Of a DNA stretch of 64,000 nt, positions 37,234-46,323 are shown one piece after another (within the stretch, counting starts at the first letter, position 1; each line of letters begins with the position of its first letter). The notes under the pieces were generated by a model. That model was not told the origin of the DNA. It searched no databases and worked only from the letters and a program-made list of their open reading frames with translations. Made by a program: the position numbers and the translations under genes. Source of the stretch: Pseudoalteromonas carrageenovora IAM 12662 (GTDB taxonomy: Bacteria > Pseudomonadota > Gammaproteobacteria > Enterobacterales > Alteromonadaceae); NCBI RefSeq assembly GCF_900239935.1, contig NZ_LT965930.1, positions 62,001 through 126,000 on the forward strand. Direction: 5' to 3'.

Positions 37234-38391
37234 ATGGCCACAGTAATGGAATCAACTATACGACATACAACCGATTGGCATTTCTCAACATTGGCATCGT
37301 GGCTTGGGGTGACATCCGCGTGTGCCTATTATACCAACTCAGAATTAGCGCTATATTTGCAAATCATAGTAAGTGGTTCCATTTTAGCTATTTTGCTGTA
37401 TGTGTTAAAACAGCCTAACAAATTTGTTCACGGCGTAGCACTTGGCTATTTCCTGCTTATTTTGGCAATGATACAACTGAGTTCAACGTCCTTAGTTTTT
37501 ATCCACCTAGTGATGTTCACAGCGGTTTTTAGTCCTCATTTTTCGCTCCCTAAAATATTCGCTTGTGTTGTGGCCGCCATGCTGGTTTATGGTTTAACGC
37601 ATTATTCGCGCTGGGAAAATGGCATTCCTTGGATCACGTTTACAATTTGGTTTTTCTTTTGCTTGATGAATTGGTTTGTCAGTCGCCGGATTGTCGAAAG
37701 TTTAAATACACATTACCAATCCCGCCAAAACTACAAAGAGTTAAAAGCCACCCAACACATGATGGGGGTGATGCATGCAGTGCAAGAGCGACAAAATATA
37801 TCACGCGAGCTCCATGACTCACTCGGCCATAAGCTTACCGCGCTCAGCATTAATTTAGATTTTGCTAAAAGAGCAGCAAATGAAGCCACCGTTGAAACCC
37901 TCTCTCTTTGCCACCAACTTAGCCAAGAAGTATTGGCTGAGGTGCGCGAAATCGTTTCCACTCAACGCAATGACAAAACGATACTTAAGCAAGCTCTTGA
38001 GGCCATTTGCGAACTAACACCTAATTTACACTGTGATCTCCAACTAAGTAAGGAGACAGAGCAGCTCCCTCAAGACTACGCCCTTTGTGTATTGCGGTTT
38101 TCCCAAGAGATGATCAGCAACACCCTTAAACATACCCAAGCAAACCATTTTACTTTGCATGTAAATGTCACCCACGTTGGCGAACAGCTGCTGTTAGTTG
38201 CAAAAGCGTATCACAATCAACCAGAGACCCATTTACCAAAACAAGGGAACGGATTAGCAGGATTAAATGAGCGAATGGCACAATTTGGCGGTGAATTTTC
38301 ACAACACCTTGAGCAAGAAACACTGATCAATACCATGACACTACCACTAAATTTAGAAGAAAAAAGCCATGATAAAGTGCCTACTAGTTGA
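37234..38391 (+). CDS. NarL-type sensor histidine kinase
   Basis: About 385 residues. Five to six hydrophobic segments fill the first 150 residues. Then comes a HisKA_3 dimerisation domain with the phospho-acceptor His in ISRELHDSLGHKLTA (about residue 194) and an HATPase with GNGLAGLNERM as the G box. It lacks a large sensor domain, so it probably senses a membrane signal. Its 3' end overlaps the response-regulator start by 23 bp. No good Shine-Dalgarno marks the start; 37222 (TTG) and 37246 are alternatives. Confidence 0.85.
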   Translation: MATVMESTIRHTTDWHFSTLASWLGVTSACAYYTNSELALYLQIIVSGSILAILLYVLKQPNKFVHGVALGYFLLILAMIQLSSTSLVFIHLVMFTAVFSPHFSLPKIFACVVAAMLVYGLTHYSRWENGIPWITFTIWFFFCLMNWFVSRRIVESLNTHYQSRQNYKELKATQHMMGVMHAVQERQNISRELHDSLGHKLTALSINLDFAKRAANEATVETLSLCHQLSQEVLAEVREIVSTQRNDKTILKQALEAICELTPNLHCDLQLSKETEQLPQDYALCVLRFSQEMISNTLKHTQANHFTLHVNVTHVGEQLLLVAKAYHNQPETHLPKQGNGLAGLNERMAQFGGEFSQHLEQETLINTMTLPLNLEEKSHDKVPTS

Positions 38392-38983
38392 AGATCAGAC
38401 ATTAGTTCGTTTAGGCCTCGCTAATTTACTTAACCTTGATAGCGCCATTAATATCGAAGCCCAAGCTGAAGATGGCTTGCAAGCGCTTACACTATTAGCT
38501 GAGCATAGTTTTGACATTGCTTTACTCGATATGAGAATGCCGAATTTAGATGGGCTCGGCGTGCTGCAAAAAATGCGTGAAAAGGGTGATAAAACCCCTG
38601 TGCTGATCATCACCACATTTGAAGATTGTGATGTATTAGTCAAAGCCCTTAATCTAGGTGCTCGTGGGTATGTGCTTAAAAACATTGAACTTGAAGAACT
38701 CATTAGCGCTATCAAGCAGGTCGTTGCAGGTGAGCGAGTATTGCAAAGTGCGGTGACTGATTTTTTACTCAAAAAGCAACTAAGCCCTCAGCTCAGCTTA
38801 ACGGACAAAGAACAAACCGTATTGCAGTGTTTGTCTTTAGGTATGCCAAACAAAGTGATTGCCAAAAAATTAAATAACTCTGAGGGGACTATTCGTAACC
38901 ATGTGTCACAAATTCTTGCCAAATTAGACGTAAAAGACCGCACTCAGGCCGTTATAAAAGCCATTAATCAAAACCTAATTTAA
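38369..38983 (+). CDS. NarL/LuxR-family response regulator
   Basis: 204 residues. The receiver domain has Asp 54 as phospho-acceptor (IALLDMRMPN), VEDQ acidic residues at 8-9 and K near 105 (GYVLKN). The C-terminal LuxR-type HTH is at about 140-200 (LTDKEQTVLQCLSLG, NKVIAKKLNNSEGTIRNHV). Partner of the overlapping histidine kinase. Targets unknown; the divergently placed acyltransferase is a candidate. Confidence 0.9.
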   Translation: MIKCLLVEDQTLVRLGLANLLNLDSAINIEAQAEDGLQALTLLAEHSFDIALLDMRMPNLDGLGVLQKMREKGDKTPVLIITTFEDCDVLVKALNLGARGYVLKNIELEELISAIKQVVAGERVLQSAVTDFLLKKQLSPQLSLTDKEQTVLQCLSLGMPNKVIAKKLNNSEGTIRNHVSQILAKLDVKDRTQAVIKAINQNLI

Positions 38984-39234
38984 CACGCGAACAAGACCAA
39001 ATTACTATTTTTGATTAGGCTTAAGTGGTGCAATCAACATAAATAAGAGTAAATAAAACTAACTAATAAACAAACAGGCGACTATCCATGCGAGCTTTTC
39101 TTGGCGTTCCACTTTTTGTGACCTAGCAATGAGTATGATTGGCATCACCCAAATCTTGATTTCAGACATTAAAGATCTTCAGTCTGCTCATGGCAGCGAA
39201 CCGCCCGTCGACTCTAACTCATAACTGCCTAAAC
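38984..39234. other. Gap before island boundary
   Basis: About 250 bp without a supported gene between the response regulator and the first recombinase repeat. It may contain a decayed small membrane-protein gene on the minus strand. Confidence 0.4.
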
Positions 39235-39923
39235 CCTAATCAGTAATACATTCGCTATCCTCATAGTAACTTTTAAATAGGAGGTCACTATGAAACCAGA
39301 ACTAAATCACAATGCTACTGGTGTGAAACGTCCTTTCAAGCTTGAAGAGATTTGGCGTATTCGCACTCGAATCGAAATTCAAAACAACTTGATGCAATTA
39401 GCGTTACTCAATTTGGCTATAGATAGTAAATTAAGATCATGTGATTTACTGTCTTTAAAAGTTCGAGATGTCGCTACCCAAGATCAAGTTTTTGAGAGGG
39501 TGCAATGGACACAAAAGAAAACAGGGATCGAAGTTCAATTTGAGATAACGCCGAGAACACAACAAAGTATTAGCCGTTGGGTTCAAGAAGTTAAATTGCA
39601 ACCTAAAGATTATTTGTTCCGGAGTTTACGCCGCTCTAATCAACCAATAAGCTATTCATATTACAGGTCTATTATCAGGAGTTGGGCTGAGCAATTAGGA
39701 CTTGATTCTGACCTTTATGGAACTCACTCAATGCGAAGAACCAAAGCGACATTGATTTACGCTCGAACCAAAAATATAAGGGCCGTTCAGTTACTGCTTG
39801 GCCATACAAAAATTGATAACACCATCAGATATCTCGGAATTGAAATTGAAGATGCAATTAAGATATCCAGAGAAACGGATTGTTAATTTAATATAGGCAG
39901 CAATCCCAAGCTGCCTTTGCCCC
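39235..39923 (+). repeat. Recombinase-containing long repeat, copy A
   Basis: A ~690-bp unit running from CCTAATCAGTAATACAT through the recombinase gene to CTGCCTTTGCCCC. An inverted, ~95% protein-identical copy is at 55575-56264, so the two bound a 15.6-kb segment. Confidence 0.85.
39290..39886 (+). CDS. Short tyrosine recombinase (copy A)
   Basis: 198 residues, essentially the catalytic domain only. Arg in SKLRSCDLLSL (about 48), Lys in TQKKTG, HSMRR, LLGHTK and the nucleophile Tyr in TIRYLGIE are all present, so it should be active. It lacks a separate core-binding domain, unlike Xer or lambda Int. The cctcctattt-complementary taggaggtc gives a strong ribosome site. It differs from copy B at about 10 residues, several clustered at 63-120. 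Confidence 0.85.
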   Translation: MKPELNHNATGVKRPFKLEEIWRIRTRIEIQNNLMQLALLNLAIDSKLRSCDLLSLKVRDVATQDQVFERVQWTQKKTGIEVQFEITPRTQQSISRWVQEVKLQPKDYLFRSLRRSNQPISYSYYRSIIRSWAEQLGLDSDLYGTHSMRRTKATLIYARTKNIRAVQLLLGHTKIDNTIRYLGIEIEDAIKISRETDC

Positions 39924-40267
39924 TTAACGAGTTAGTGCTGGCCTTTAACGATTAAAATTCACTCTAAAATGATGAGTCTTGAGGAAGAAACTATGATTCA
40001 TTTTCAATCTACGATGATTGGTAATACCCGCCGAGCCTATGAAAACTAAACATACTAACGTAAAGCTTCTAGTAAGTTTCTTAATTTTTGACATTATAGC
40101 TACTAAGAACAGGGGGCAATTTAGACCGAGTCTGTGACAAGTGTAGGAACTTACGATTAGAAGCTTGTTAAGTAAATATTGTTCCTATATTGACAATTAA
40201 CAAATGTTAATATAGCTTTATTTTTGTTCAATGGTGAACATATTGTCAATTTATTAAGGACTCTAAT
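39924..40267. other. Promoter region of secreted protein gene
   Basis: TTGACA at 40190 with a TATAGC about 15 bp on is a possible promoter. TGTTCA-ATGG-TGAACA (40225-40240) and the pair TTGACAAT / ATTGTCAA (40190 / 40242) are candidate operator elements. No other gene seen. Confidence 0.45.
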
Positions 40268-40948
40268 ATGACAAATTTTTATAAGCTAGCTTCTGTAATT
40301 CTTTTTGTTGGTACTTTTAGTGTTAATGCGAAAACAACAATTGAACCCAATAACCCAGTATCACAAATAAAAAGTAATATAGTTAATAACAGTAAAACTT
40401 TGGGGTTATCTGAAAAAGCCTATAAATACGCTACAGATCAATTCATGAGATTAAACTCAGGTTCATCTACTCCTGATATGCAACTAATTTATGAGGTTCC
40501 TGAATTTATTTCGCCGGAGAATTATTCAGAAAAAGAATTGAATAAAGCTATGAATGAGCAAAAAACAAAATTTGCGAACTATTTTGGTATACCAGTATCA
40601 AAGTTAGACCCATTTATTGCTCATATGGCTGTCGTTTTTGATTCAGATCTTTTCAGTGGAGGTATTACTACTTTCGATACAGATGAAGATATGGAAACAA
40701 TAACAATTTTCTGTGAAGAAGCATGTAGTGGTGGAACAACTTCGGGAGGAGGTATTGCATTGAGTCTTAGTGTTTATCAAGGTGCAGTTAATGCAGGCAT
40801 AAGTCAGTACACAGATTTCCAAGTTGAGTTTGTCAAGAAGTCAACAAATGATAAAGTTTCTACCGAAGTGTGGAGATACAATAACTTTTCGGGCGCTTGG
40901 AGAGAGAGTGTTATTTCTAAGCCTTGCCCTACCTGTTCTTATAATTAG
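40268..40948 (+). CDS. Secreted hypothetical protein (226 aa)
   Basis: Not recognised. Cleavable signal peptide (about 1-21, VNA/KT). The mature part has two Cys pairs (FCEEACSGG and KPCPTCSYN at the very C-terminus) that could form disulfides, plus a GGTTSGGGI glycine-rich stretch. taagga precedes the ATG at a distance of seven, and a strong terminator follows. First gene inside the island. Confidence 0.6.
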   Translation: MTNFYKLASVILFVGTFSVNAKTTIEPNNPVSQIKSNIVNNSKTLGLSEKAYKYATDQFMRLNSGSSTPDMQLIYEVPEFISPENYSEKELNKAMNEQKTKFANYFGIPVSKLDPFIAHMAVVFDSDLFSGGITTFDTDEDMETITIFCEEACSGGTTSGGGIALSLSVYQGAVNAGISQYTDFQVEFVKKSTNDKVSTEVWRYNNFSGAWRESVISKPCPTCSYN

Positions 40949-40968
40949 AGCAGCTAAATTCAAGTTTG

Positions 40969-40997
40969 AAAGCTAACATTTATGTTAGCTTTTTTAT
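40969..40997 (+). terminator. Rho-independent terminator
   Basis: AAAGCTAACA / TGTTAGCTTT 10-bp stem with a 4-nt loop and following T-run, 20 bp after the stop codon. Confidence 0.9.
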
Positions 40998-41117
40998 TAC
41001 TAAACCTTTTAATTTACTAAATTAGCAAAGCGAAATAATACAGTAGAAGAAAAGGTGTATGGCTCACGAATAGCTCCATATTGGGAATTATTATTTTAAT
41101 ACTCTAGCATGTTCTTG

Positions 41118-41156
41118 TCCAATAATGAGTTTGCTCGACCGTCTGCTACTCGTTCA
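41118..41156 (-). repeat. Dispersed intergenic repeat, copy 4 (inverted)
   Basis: Reads GCAGACGGTCGAGCAAACTC then ATTATTGGACA on the minus strand, a diverged copy of the element at 5393, 34968 and 47374. Confidence 0.5.
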
Positions 41157-41211
41157 CATAATACCCCGATATGCAGCTCATATAGCAATCTAGTTTAACG
41201 CTTTCAAAAAA

Positions 41212-41310
41212 CAGAAGTATATTTCCGATAACTAACTACGAAGCCCTAAAAACGGAAGTTTGCTTCCGAAATATAGCAATATAATCTTATAAACCGGAAG
41301 TTTACTTCCG
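41212..41310. repeat. Three 16-bp palindromes at 41-42-bp spacing
   Basis: CAGAAGTATATTTCCG (41212), CGGAAGTTTGCTTCCG (41253) and CGGAAGTTTACTTCCG (41295) are evenly spaced, close to four helical turns. The intervening sequence is unrelated. They lie downstream of the convergent 226-aa and toxin-region genes. Confidence 0.7.
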
Positions 41311-41378
41311 TTTTGTACCTTAAGATTATGAGCTAGCCGGTATCTAGTGAACTTCTCATAGCTTGTTAGACACTGATG

Positions 41379-41972
41379 TTATACTGTTTCTATTTCATGA
41401 AAGTACAACCCTTTTATCCCGTGTTCTTGAACGATGCTATATAAGCTACTTGTAGCATCTGTAGTAAAGTATCGAAGTCCAGCTTCTCGTACTCTAAATA
41501 ATTCAGGATTTTCAATCGCACTCTTGTCGAATACCATCTTTTTGAACTTTCTAATTCTACTTGGTTTACCATTTTTGATATTTCGAATGGAGTGTTCTTC
41601 ACTAAGGGCTTTCTCAAAGCCTACAACATTAAATGCAAACCACTTTTCACCTTCTAAATTGCATTCAAGCAGCTCAACGTTTTTGCTAAAACCGTTTAAA
41701 AATAAAGGTGAATATTTAGGGGATACTACAATTGTTGAGGCACCCAAACCGGCTATATCAGGTTTTTTTAAGTTTTGGTGGGCAATACTAGGCTCTACCA
41801 ACCAATCAACGCCCAACTCTCTCCAATTGTCTCTCATGCTCATACCGTCGAACATTAACAACTGGCCCTCGGTCAATTGAATTGTTTGTTCGAACCCCGT
41901 TTCATTAAGTAAGAGAAACTCATCAGGCTCGACACTCACACTGTATACTTTATTAAATTTGTCTGTCATCAA
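41379..41972 (-). CDS. Probable immunity protein of AHH toxin
   Basis: A 197-residue, two-part soluble alpha/beta protein with no signal peptide. It resembles double-domain immunity proteins of the Imm11/DUF1629 kind (YSVSVEPDEFLLLN near the start, PSRIRKFKKMVFDKS later), though the match is by eye. Its ATG overlaps the stop of the upstream AHH nuclease gene by four bases (ATGA), the coupling expected for a toxin-immunity pair. Confidence 0.55.
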   Translation of the reverse strand: MMTDKFNKVYSVSVEPDEFLLLNETGFEQTIQLTEGQLLMFDGMSMRDNWRELGVDWLVEPSIAHQNLKKPDIAGLGASTIVVSPKYSPLFLNGFSKNVELLECNLEGEKWFAFNVVGFEKALSEEHSIRNIKNGKPSRIRKFKKMVFDKSAIENPELFRVREAGLRYFTTDATSSLYSIVQEHGIKGLYFHEIETV

Positions 41973-42577
41973 GCATTACCTTGTGTCAATAATGTAGTAA
42001 TTGGAAATGTACCATCCGCAAGTTCTTCACCTATCTCTTTCAACGTTTCGATAATACCTTGTCGACCTAGGCCCTCAGCTATCGTTTCATTAAGTAAGAA
42101 CTCAATATTAAAGTAATATTTTCCTGTGTGAATTTTCGAATGAGGATAAGCATCTGGGAGGATGTCCATTGGAACATGCTTTTGAAACCGAGGTAAATAG
42201 ACACCATTTGCTTCATGGTCAATATCAATACCGAACGCTGCTAATCTAAGCCTTGAACGGGCTGCGCGCATATCATTCCAAGACACTATATGATGAGCTG
42301 CTGTATTCTTTGGTTTATTTCCGCGCCCAGCCTTCGCCATATTTGCGGCTAGCTTTTGAGCATGCTTTTTCATATGCTCCCAACGTACATGGCGTGAATA
42401 GATTAAGTCGTCAGCTGAAATAAAGCCCCGCTTATACTTAACCGAGTCTATAATCTCTCCACGATAATGTATGGAAAACGCATGGGCTTGGGCTTTAGCT
42501 AAACCACGGTCGCCCGTTACGAGAAATAAATCGTTTTCAATATCTTGAATAGTTACTTCATGTATTTCTTGACGCAT
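41969..42577 (-). CDS. AHH-family nuclease toxin domain protein
   Basis: 202 residues. The AHH signature is present: NTAAHHIVSWNDMRAARSRL (A-H-H), FGIDIDHEANGVYLP, and the later H residues in HVPMDILPDAYPHSKIHTGKYY. This HNH/EndoVII-like nuclease fold is found at the C-terminus of polymorphic secreted toxins. No secretion module (Rhs, LXG, PAAR) is fused, so it is an orphan toxin tip or a stand-alone nuclease. Translationally coupled to the likely immunity gene. The N-terminal ~85 residues are unassigned. Confidence 0.75.
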   Translation of the reverse strand: MRQEIHEVTIQDIENDLFLVTGDRGLAKAQAHAFSIHYRGEIIDSVKYKRGFISADDLIYSRHVRWEHMKKHAQKLAANMAKAGRGNKPKNTAAHHIVSWNDMRAARSRLRLAAFGIDIDHEANGVYLPRFQKHVPMDILPDAYPHSKIHTGKYYFNIEFLLNETIAEGLGRQGIIETLKEIGEELADGTFPITTLLTQGNA

Positions 42578-42746
42578 AAAAACTCCTTTTAAATATTGTT
42601 TCTAATATAGATATTTATACAGATATGTACAAGCTTGAAAGTTTTATTTGAATATACAGTACTTCAAAACAATATAGTTAGAGACCCATACTCTCACAGC
42701 GGCTTTTAACTACATCATTTTGATTCTTTTGTAGCTTTGAAATCTT

Positions 42747-43412
42747 CTAAGCTCTGGTGCACTCCCAAGCATCAACAGGATGCATTTTATCCCAAGCATT
42801 CATTAGCTGGCGTTGTGCTTTACTCATGCTGTATCGTTTATAGGCGTTTTCGATATACAAATAAGTACGTGCAATTTTCCCTCTAGCTATTTCAGGTGGC
42901 TCAGCTTTTCTCTCGTCGATTTTCATCGCACAAAGTCCGAAGTCGCTTTGAGCTGCTGGAAGCATAGTAAAGTTATGATTGCTTCTGAGAGCATTCACAG
43001 CGCCTATGGCCGGATAAAGATTAAACATATCAGCTTGCATAAAACGATATTCTGTATTTACTTTTTCAGCACATCGACGCCCTTTAAATGACTTCCCCTT
43101 ACTATTTACACACTGCTTGTGCCCATCTCGCCATTCACTAAAAGTCCGACCAAAGTTTTCTGCTGGAACAACGTGCTCCCATTCAATTTTTTTAGCTCGT
43201 TTGACGTACTTTATTGTAGAAAAACCCTCAGGTGCGGTTACTTTTTTACTAGCATCAAATGTCGCACCACAATAAAGGGTAATGCGGTGATTGTTATAAA
43301 CCTGCTTTTCTAGAAGTCGTTTAGCTTTGCTGAAAGAGTCGATTTCTTGATTTGCTGAAGAGGCAGCAGAGAAAATAAGTATTGATAACAGTGTAATTGT
43401 GGATGCCTTCAT
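42747..43412 (-). CDS. endA: Endonuclease I, secreted/periplasmic
   Basis: 221 residues with a signal peptide (about 1-20). Family blocks KKIEWEHVVPAENFG (catalytic His, beta-beta-alpha-Me finger), CAEKVNTEYRFMQADMFNLYPAIG and NALRSNHNF match EndA/Dns/Vvn nucleases, which cut DNA nonspecifically. Cys pairs are kept (YCGA, HKQC, RRCAEK, GLCAMK, ECTRA). In marine bacteria these enzymes recycle or exclude extracellular DNA; a DNA-entry barrier fits an island rich in defence genes. Confidence 0.9.
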   Translation of the reverse strand: MKASTITLLSILIFSAASSANQEIDSFSKAKRLLEKQVYNNHRITLYCGATFDASKKVTAPEGFSTIKYVKRAKKIEWEHVVPAENFGRTFSEWRDGHKQCVNSKGKSFKGRRCAEKVNTEYRFMQADMFNLYPAIGAVNALRSNHNFTMLPAAQSDFGLCAMKIDERKAEPPEIARGKIARTYLYIENAYKRYSMSKAQRQLMNAWDKMHPVDAWECTRA

Positions 43413-43548
43413 TATGATTCTTGATACCTATTTTGGTTTAAATATGTCACATATAATAAATGAGTTAATAAGCTAGCTCTCATTTGTGGTGACTAACAAT
43501 TTTAGTTGTAGAGCTCAGATATTATACTCTTTAAATTAAATGGAAAAG

Positions 43549-44058
43549 TTACTTACCAGTCCAAGTATTGTCAGTTTTGTACTGCCCAGAGCAAGCGGTG
43601 TTATATGCAAATTGGCCGGTAGACTTATCTCGACAACGCCAAACTAAGTTGTAGTTACCATCATAAAACTGGTCCCACGCATAACCAGAAGAATAGTTAT
43701 TTGACCCGCCAGCTTCTGCCGCAGCAACAGCTAAAACGACGACACCTACCGCAACAACTGCTGCAACAACGCCTTGAGCGATTTTTTTTCTGTCTTGCGC
43801 GGCTAAAATCTCACATTTGTATTCGGTGAGTGCTCTATATTTAACTTCTTTGTTGAGCGCGTAAATATAGTTCGCTTCATCAGTATCCTCAGCGACATAA
43901 CCTTTAGTGAGGATATCTTTATCATTAAGGTAGTTTCGACACACTTGAGCATCTGTTAATTCAGAGTCACCGGCAATGATGGCGTGTCTAGAGGCTGAAC
44001 AGCCAGTAATAAAGCTAAGTATCAGAAAAGATACAATAGTGTTTTTAACTAAAGTCAT
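43549..44058 (-). CDS. Lipoprotein of unknown function (169 aa)
   Basis: Lipobox SFITGC with Cys 20. One internal hydrophobic A/V-rich segment (about 97-116) precedes a C-terminal domain with W..R..K.TGQFAYN..C, reminiscent of short beta cell-envelope domains. Function not recognised. Confidence 0.65.
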   Translation of the reverse strand: MTLVKNTIVSFLILSFITGCSASRHAIIAGDSELTDAQVCRNYLNDKDILTKGYVAEDTDEANYIYALNKEVKYRALTEYKCEILAAQDRKKIAQGVVAAVVAVGVVVLAVAAAEAGGSNNYSSGYAWDQFYDGNYNLVWRCRDKSTGQFAYNTACSGQYKTDNTWTGK

Positions 44059-44258
44059 TAGTAAATTATTCCATAATTAAAATAAGCTTTGAGTAAGCTC
44101 ATAATTCCTTCGCTAAATTTTAACAAACGGAAGCAAGTTTTACTAATTGTTATTAAAAGGGTTTTTAATATTAAAGCATGTAATCTGCTTACATCAGCTC
44201 TGATAAAGCTATCATCTTCACAAAAAGAATCTTGGCTTAATCACAACCTTAAATTACA

Positions 44259-44274
44259 CTGTATATATAAACAG
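44259..44274 (+). promoter_or_regulatory. LexA (SOS) box
   Basis: CTGTATATATAAACAG differs by one base from the consensus CTGTATATATATACAG and lies 14 bp before the umuD start, so the operon should be damage-inducible. Confidence 0.9.
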
Positions 44275-44288
44275 TGTTTGAGGTATGT

Positions 44289-44705
44289 ATGTTCGTTATT
44301 CCAATTTTTATTGAGGCAGGGATTTCGGGGTTTGAATCCCCAGCAGCAGAATACACAGAGCTAGGCATTTCTATCGATGAGCTAATTATCAAGCATCCTA
44401 ACGCCACATTCATAGGGCTGGCCTCAGGTCAATCGATGCAAGATGTAGGGATATTCGATGGAGACTTGCTCGTTGTTGATAGAGCTGAAGATGTAAGTTC
44501 AGGCGATGTAGTCGTTGCGAGTTATAATGGGTCGTTTGTTTGTAAAATAATAGATAAAACAAACCGACTGCTAATCTCAGCATCCAAAAGCTACAAATCC
44601 GTTTATGTTTCACCTGAAGACGACTTTAAGCTCGAAGGTGTAGTCACGACCAGTATCCGCTTACACAAAAACAAAATAGAGCTCAGTCGATGTTTGCCCT
44701 CGTAG
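44289..44705 (+). CDS. umuD: UmuD-like S24 peptidase subunit
   Basis: 138 residues. The catalytic Ser is in LASGQSMQDVGI and the Lys in SFVCKI, as in LexA/UmuD proteases; cleavage would fall at an A-G near residue 10 (EAGISGF). It self-cleaves on RecA filaments to give UmuD' for DNA polymerase V. ATG at 44289 has gagg upstream; an earlier in-frame ATG overlaps the LexA box and is unlikely. It overlaps umuC by 16 bp. Confidence 0.9.
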   Translation: MFVIPIFIEAGISGFESPAAEYTELGISIDELIIKHPNATFIGLASGQSMQDVGIFDGDLLVVDRAEDVSSGDVVVASYNGSFVCKIIDKTNRLLISASKSYKSVYVSPEDDFKLEGVVTTSIRLHKNKIELSRCLPS

Positions 44706-45949
44706 ATGCTGTCGCTTTTTACGCGAGCGCGGAGAAGGTATTTGACCCTTCGATTCGCTCAAAACCGGTTGTAGTACTTACAAATAACGATGGATGTATT
44801 TGCGCCATTTGCCCTATTGCAAGAAAGCTTAATATCCCTAAATTTCAGCCTTTCTTCAAGATTAAAAACTATTTAGAACAGCACCATGTCGTGGTTCGCT
44901 CTTCTAATTATGAGCTTTACGCTGATTTAAGTGAAAAAATGATGACTGTTATAAACAGATTTTGTGATGACCATTATGTTTATAGTATTGATGAATCGTT
45001 TTTACGATTTACGGGGTTCTCTAAAATCATCAATGACTGGGCTGACTATGGACATACAATACGCCGAGCTGTGTGGCGAGAAACAGGTTTACCTGTTGGG
45101 GCTGGCTTTGGCACAACACCTACCCTAGCAAAAGCGGCCAACCATGCAGCAAAAAAACTATCTGGGTACAACGGTGTGGCCGTTATTAACGATGAAAAAT
45201 CTCGTAAAGAAATACTTATGCGCATGGATGTGACTGATGTCTGGGGTATCGGCTCTCGTTTAGGAAAAAAGCTTAAGTTAATGCAAATTAATACTGCCTG
45301 GGACTTGGCTTGCCAAAACCCTAAAGCAATGAGGCGTATGTTCAGTGTTGTCGTAGAGAGAACGGTCAGCGAATTAAATGGTATTGCCTGCTTAAGTTGG
45401 GATGAAGTAAAACAAGATAAAAAAGAAATATACTCGACTAGAAGTTTTGGTGAAAGAGTCACTGATTTAACAACGTTAAAATCAGCCTTAGTAACACATG
45501 CCGCCATTGTTGGACGAAAACTCAGAAGACAAAAGTCATTAACAAAGCGTATAGTTATTTTTGCGGCCAGCTCGCCACATGAAGATGAGCACTATAAAAA
45601 ATCACTTCTATATGAGTTTCCCATACCAACATCAGACACCAGCGTTATAGCTAAAGCTGTTTCAGCGGTCATTGATGAAATTTATAAACCGAATACGCGC
45701 TTTTATCGCTGCGGTATAGGCGCGGTAGAATTAGAAAGTGAATCATTTCAACAAGCCGATATGTTCTCTGTGAGTGAGGATAAACCTAAGATGATGGCAT
45801 GCTTAGATACTATAAATAAACGTTATGGTGTAGGAACTTTATCAATAGGCAGTGAAAAGCTAACACAGACTTGGAATATGAAGCGGGCTTTCTTATCGCC
45901 ACATTATACGACTCGTTGGACAGATATCCCTATAATTAAATGTGATTAA
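44690..45949 (+). CDS. umuC: UmuC-like Y-family DNA polymerase V
   Basis: 419 residues. The Y-family palm is visible: FALVDAVAFYASAEKVFDP at the start, VLTNNDGC, and VYSIDESFLRF with catalytic D-E. A helix-hairpin-helix-like VTDVWGIGSRLGKKL and the C-terminal little-finger domain follow. It synthesises across lesions after SOS induction. The first residues are FALVDAV instead of the FALCDVN usual in E. coli. Plasmid-borne umuDC homologues are common mutagenesis determinants. Confidence 0.92.
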   Translation: MFALVDAVAFYASAEKVFDPSIRSKPVVVLTNNDGCICAICPIARKLNIPKFQPFFKIKNYLEQHHVVVRSSNYELYADLSEKMMTVINRFCDDHYVYSIDESFLRFTGFSKIINDWADYGHTIRRAVWRETGLPVGAGFGTTPTLAKAANHAAKKLSGYNGVAVINDEKSRKEILMRMDVTDVWGIGSRLGKKLKLMQINTAWDLACQNPKAMRRMFSVVVERTVSELNGIACLSWDEVKQDKKEIYSTRSFGERVTDLTTLKSALVTHAAIVGRKLRRQKSLTKRIVIFAASSPHEDEHYKKSLLYEFPIPTSDTSVIAKAVSAVIDEIYKPNTRFYRCGIGAVELESESFQQADMFSVSEDKPKMMACLDTINKRYGVGTLSIGSEKLTQTWNMKRAFLSPHYTTRWTDIPIIKCD

Positions 45950-46323
45950 ATTAATTAGGTTAAACCAAATATTGAATATAATAACAGCGTAATTGTTCTA
46001 TACAATCAAAGAGAACCTTTGTTGGTAATTTATTTATTAAAAATCTATTTTTACTTTATGCATTAACTTAATCACGGCGATTAGTGAACACTGATAAAAA
46101 GTCAAACTTAGCTTTGTTTTAATAAGTAGGATTCTAATTCTGCTCCGTAACATTACTTATCACCTTTTTATGAAAAATAACTGGACTTAAAGTGTAGTGA
46201 TGGCAGCTTTAAAACCGAAAGTTCAGGGGCTATAAATTACTGATTAATTGTAATGAAAACAGTTGAAATTATAGATTTATTAAGTTTTACTAAACCTGAT
46301 AAAAGGAATAAACAGGACATATT
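45950..46323. other. Non-coding gap
   Basis: About 370 bp, AT-rich; promoter of the NYN gene expected here. No element recognised. Confidence 0.5.

Noticed and set aside
37137..37418. 93-aa open frame before the histidine kinase
   Set aside because: Overlaps the kinase start in another frame and looks like a shadow.
44089..44364. 91-aa open frame before umuD
   Set aside because: It crosses the LexA box and the true umuD start in another frame.
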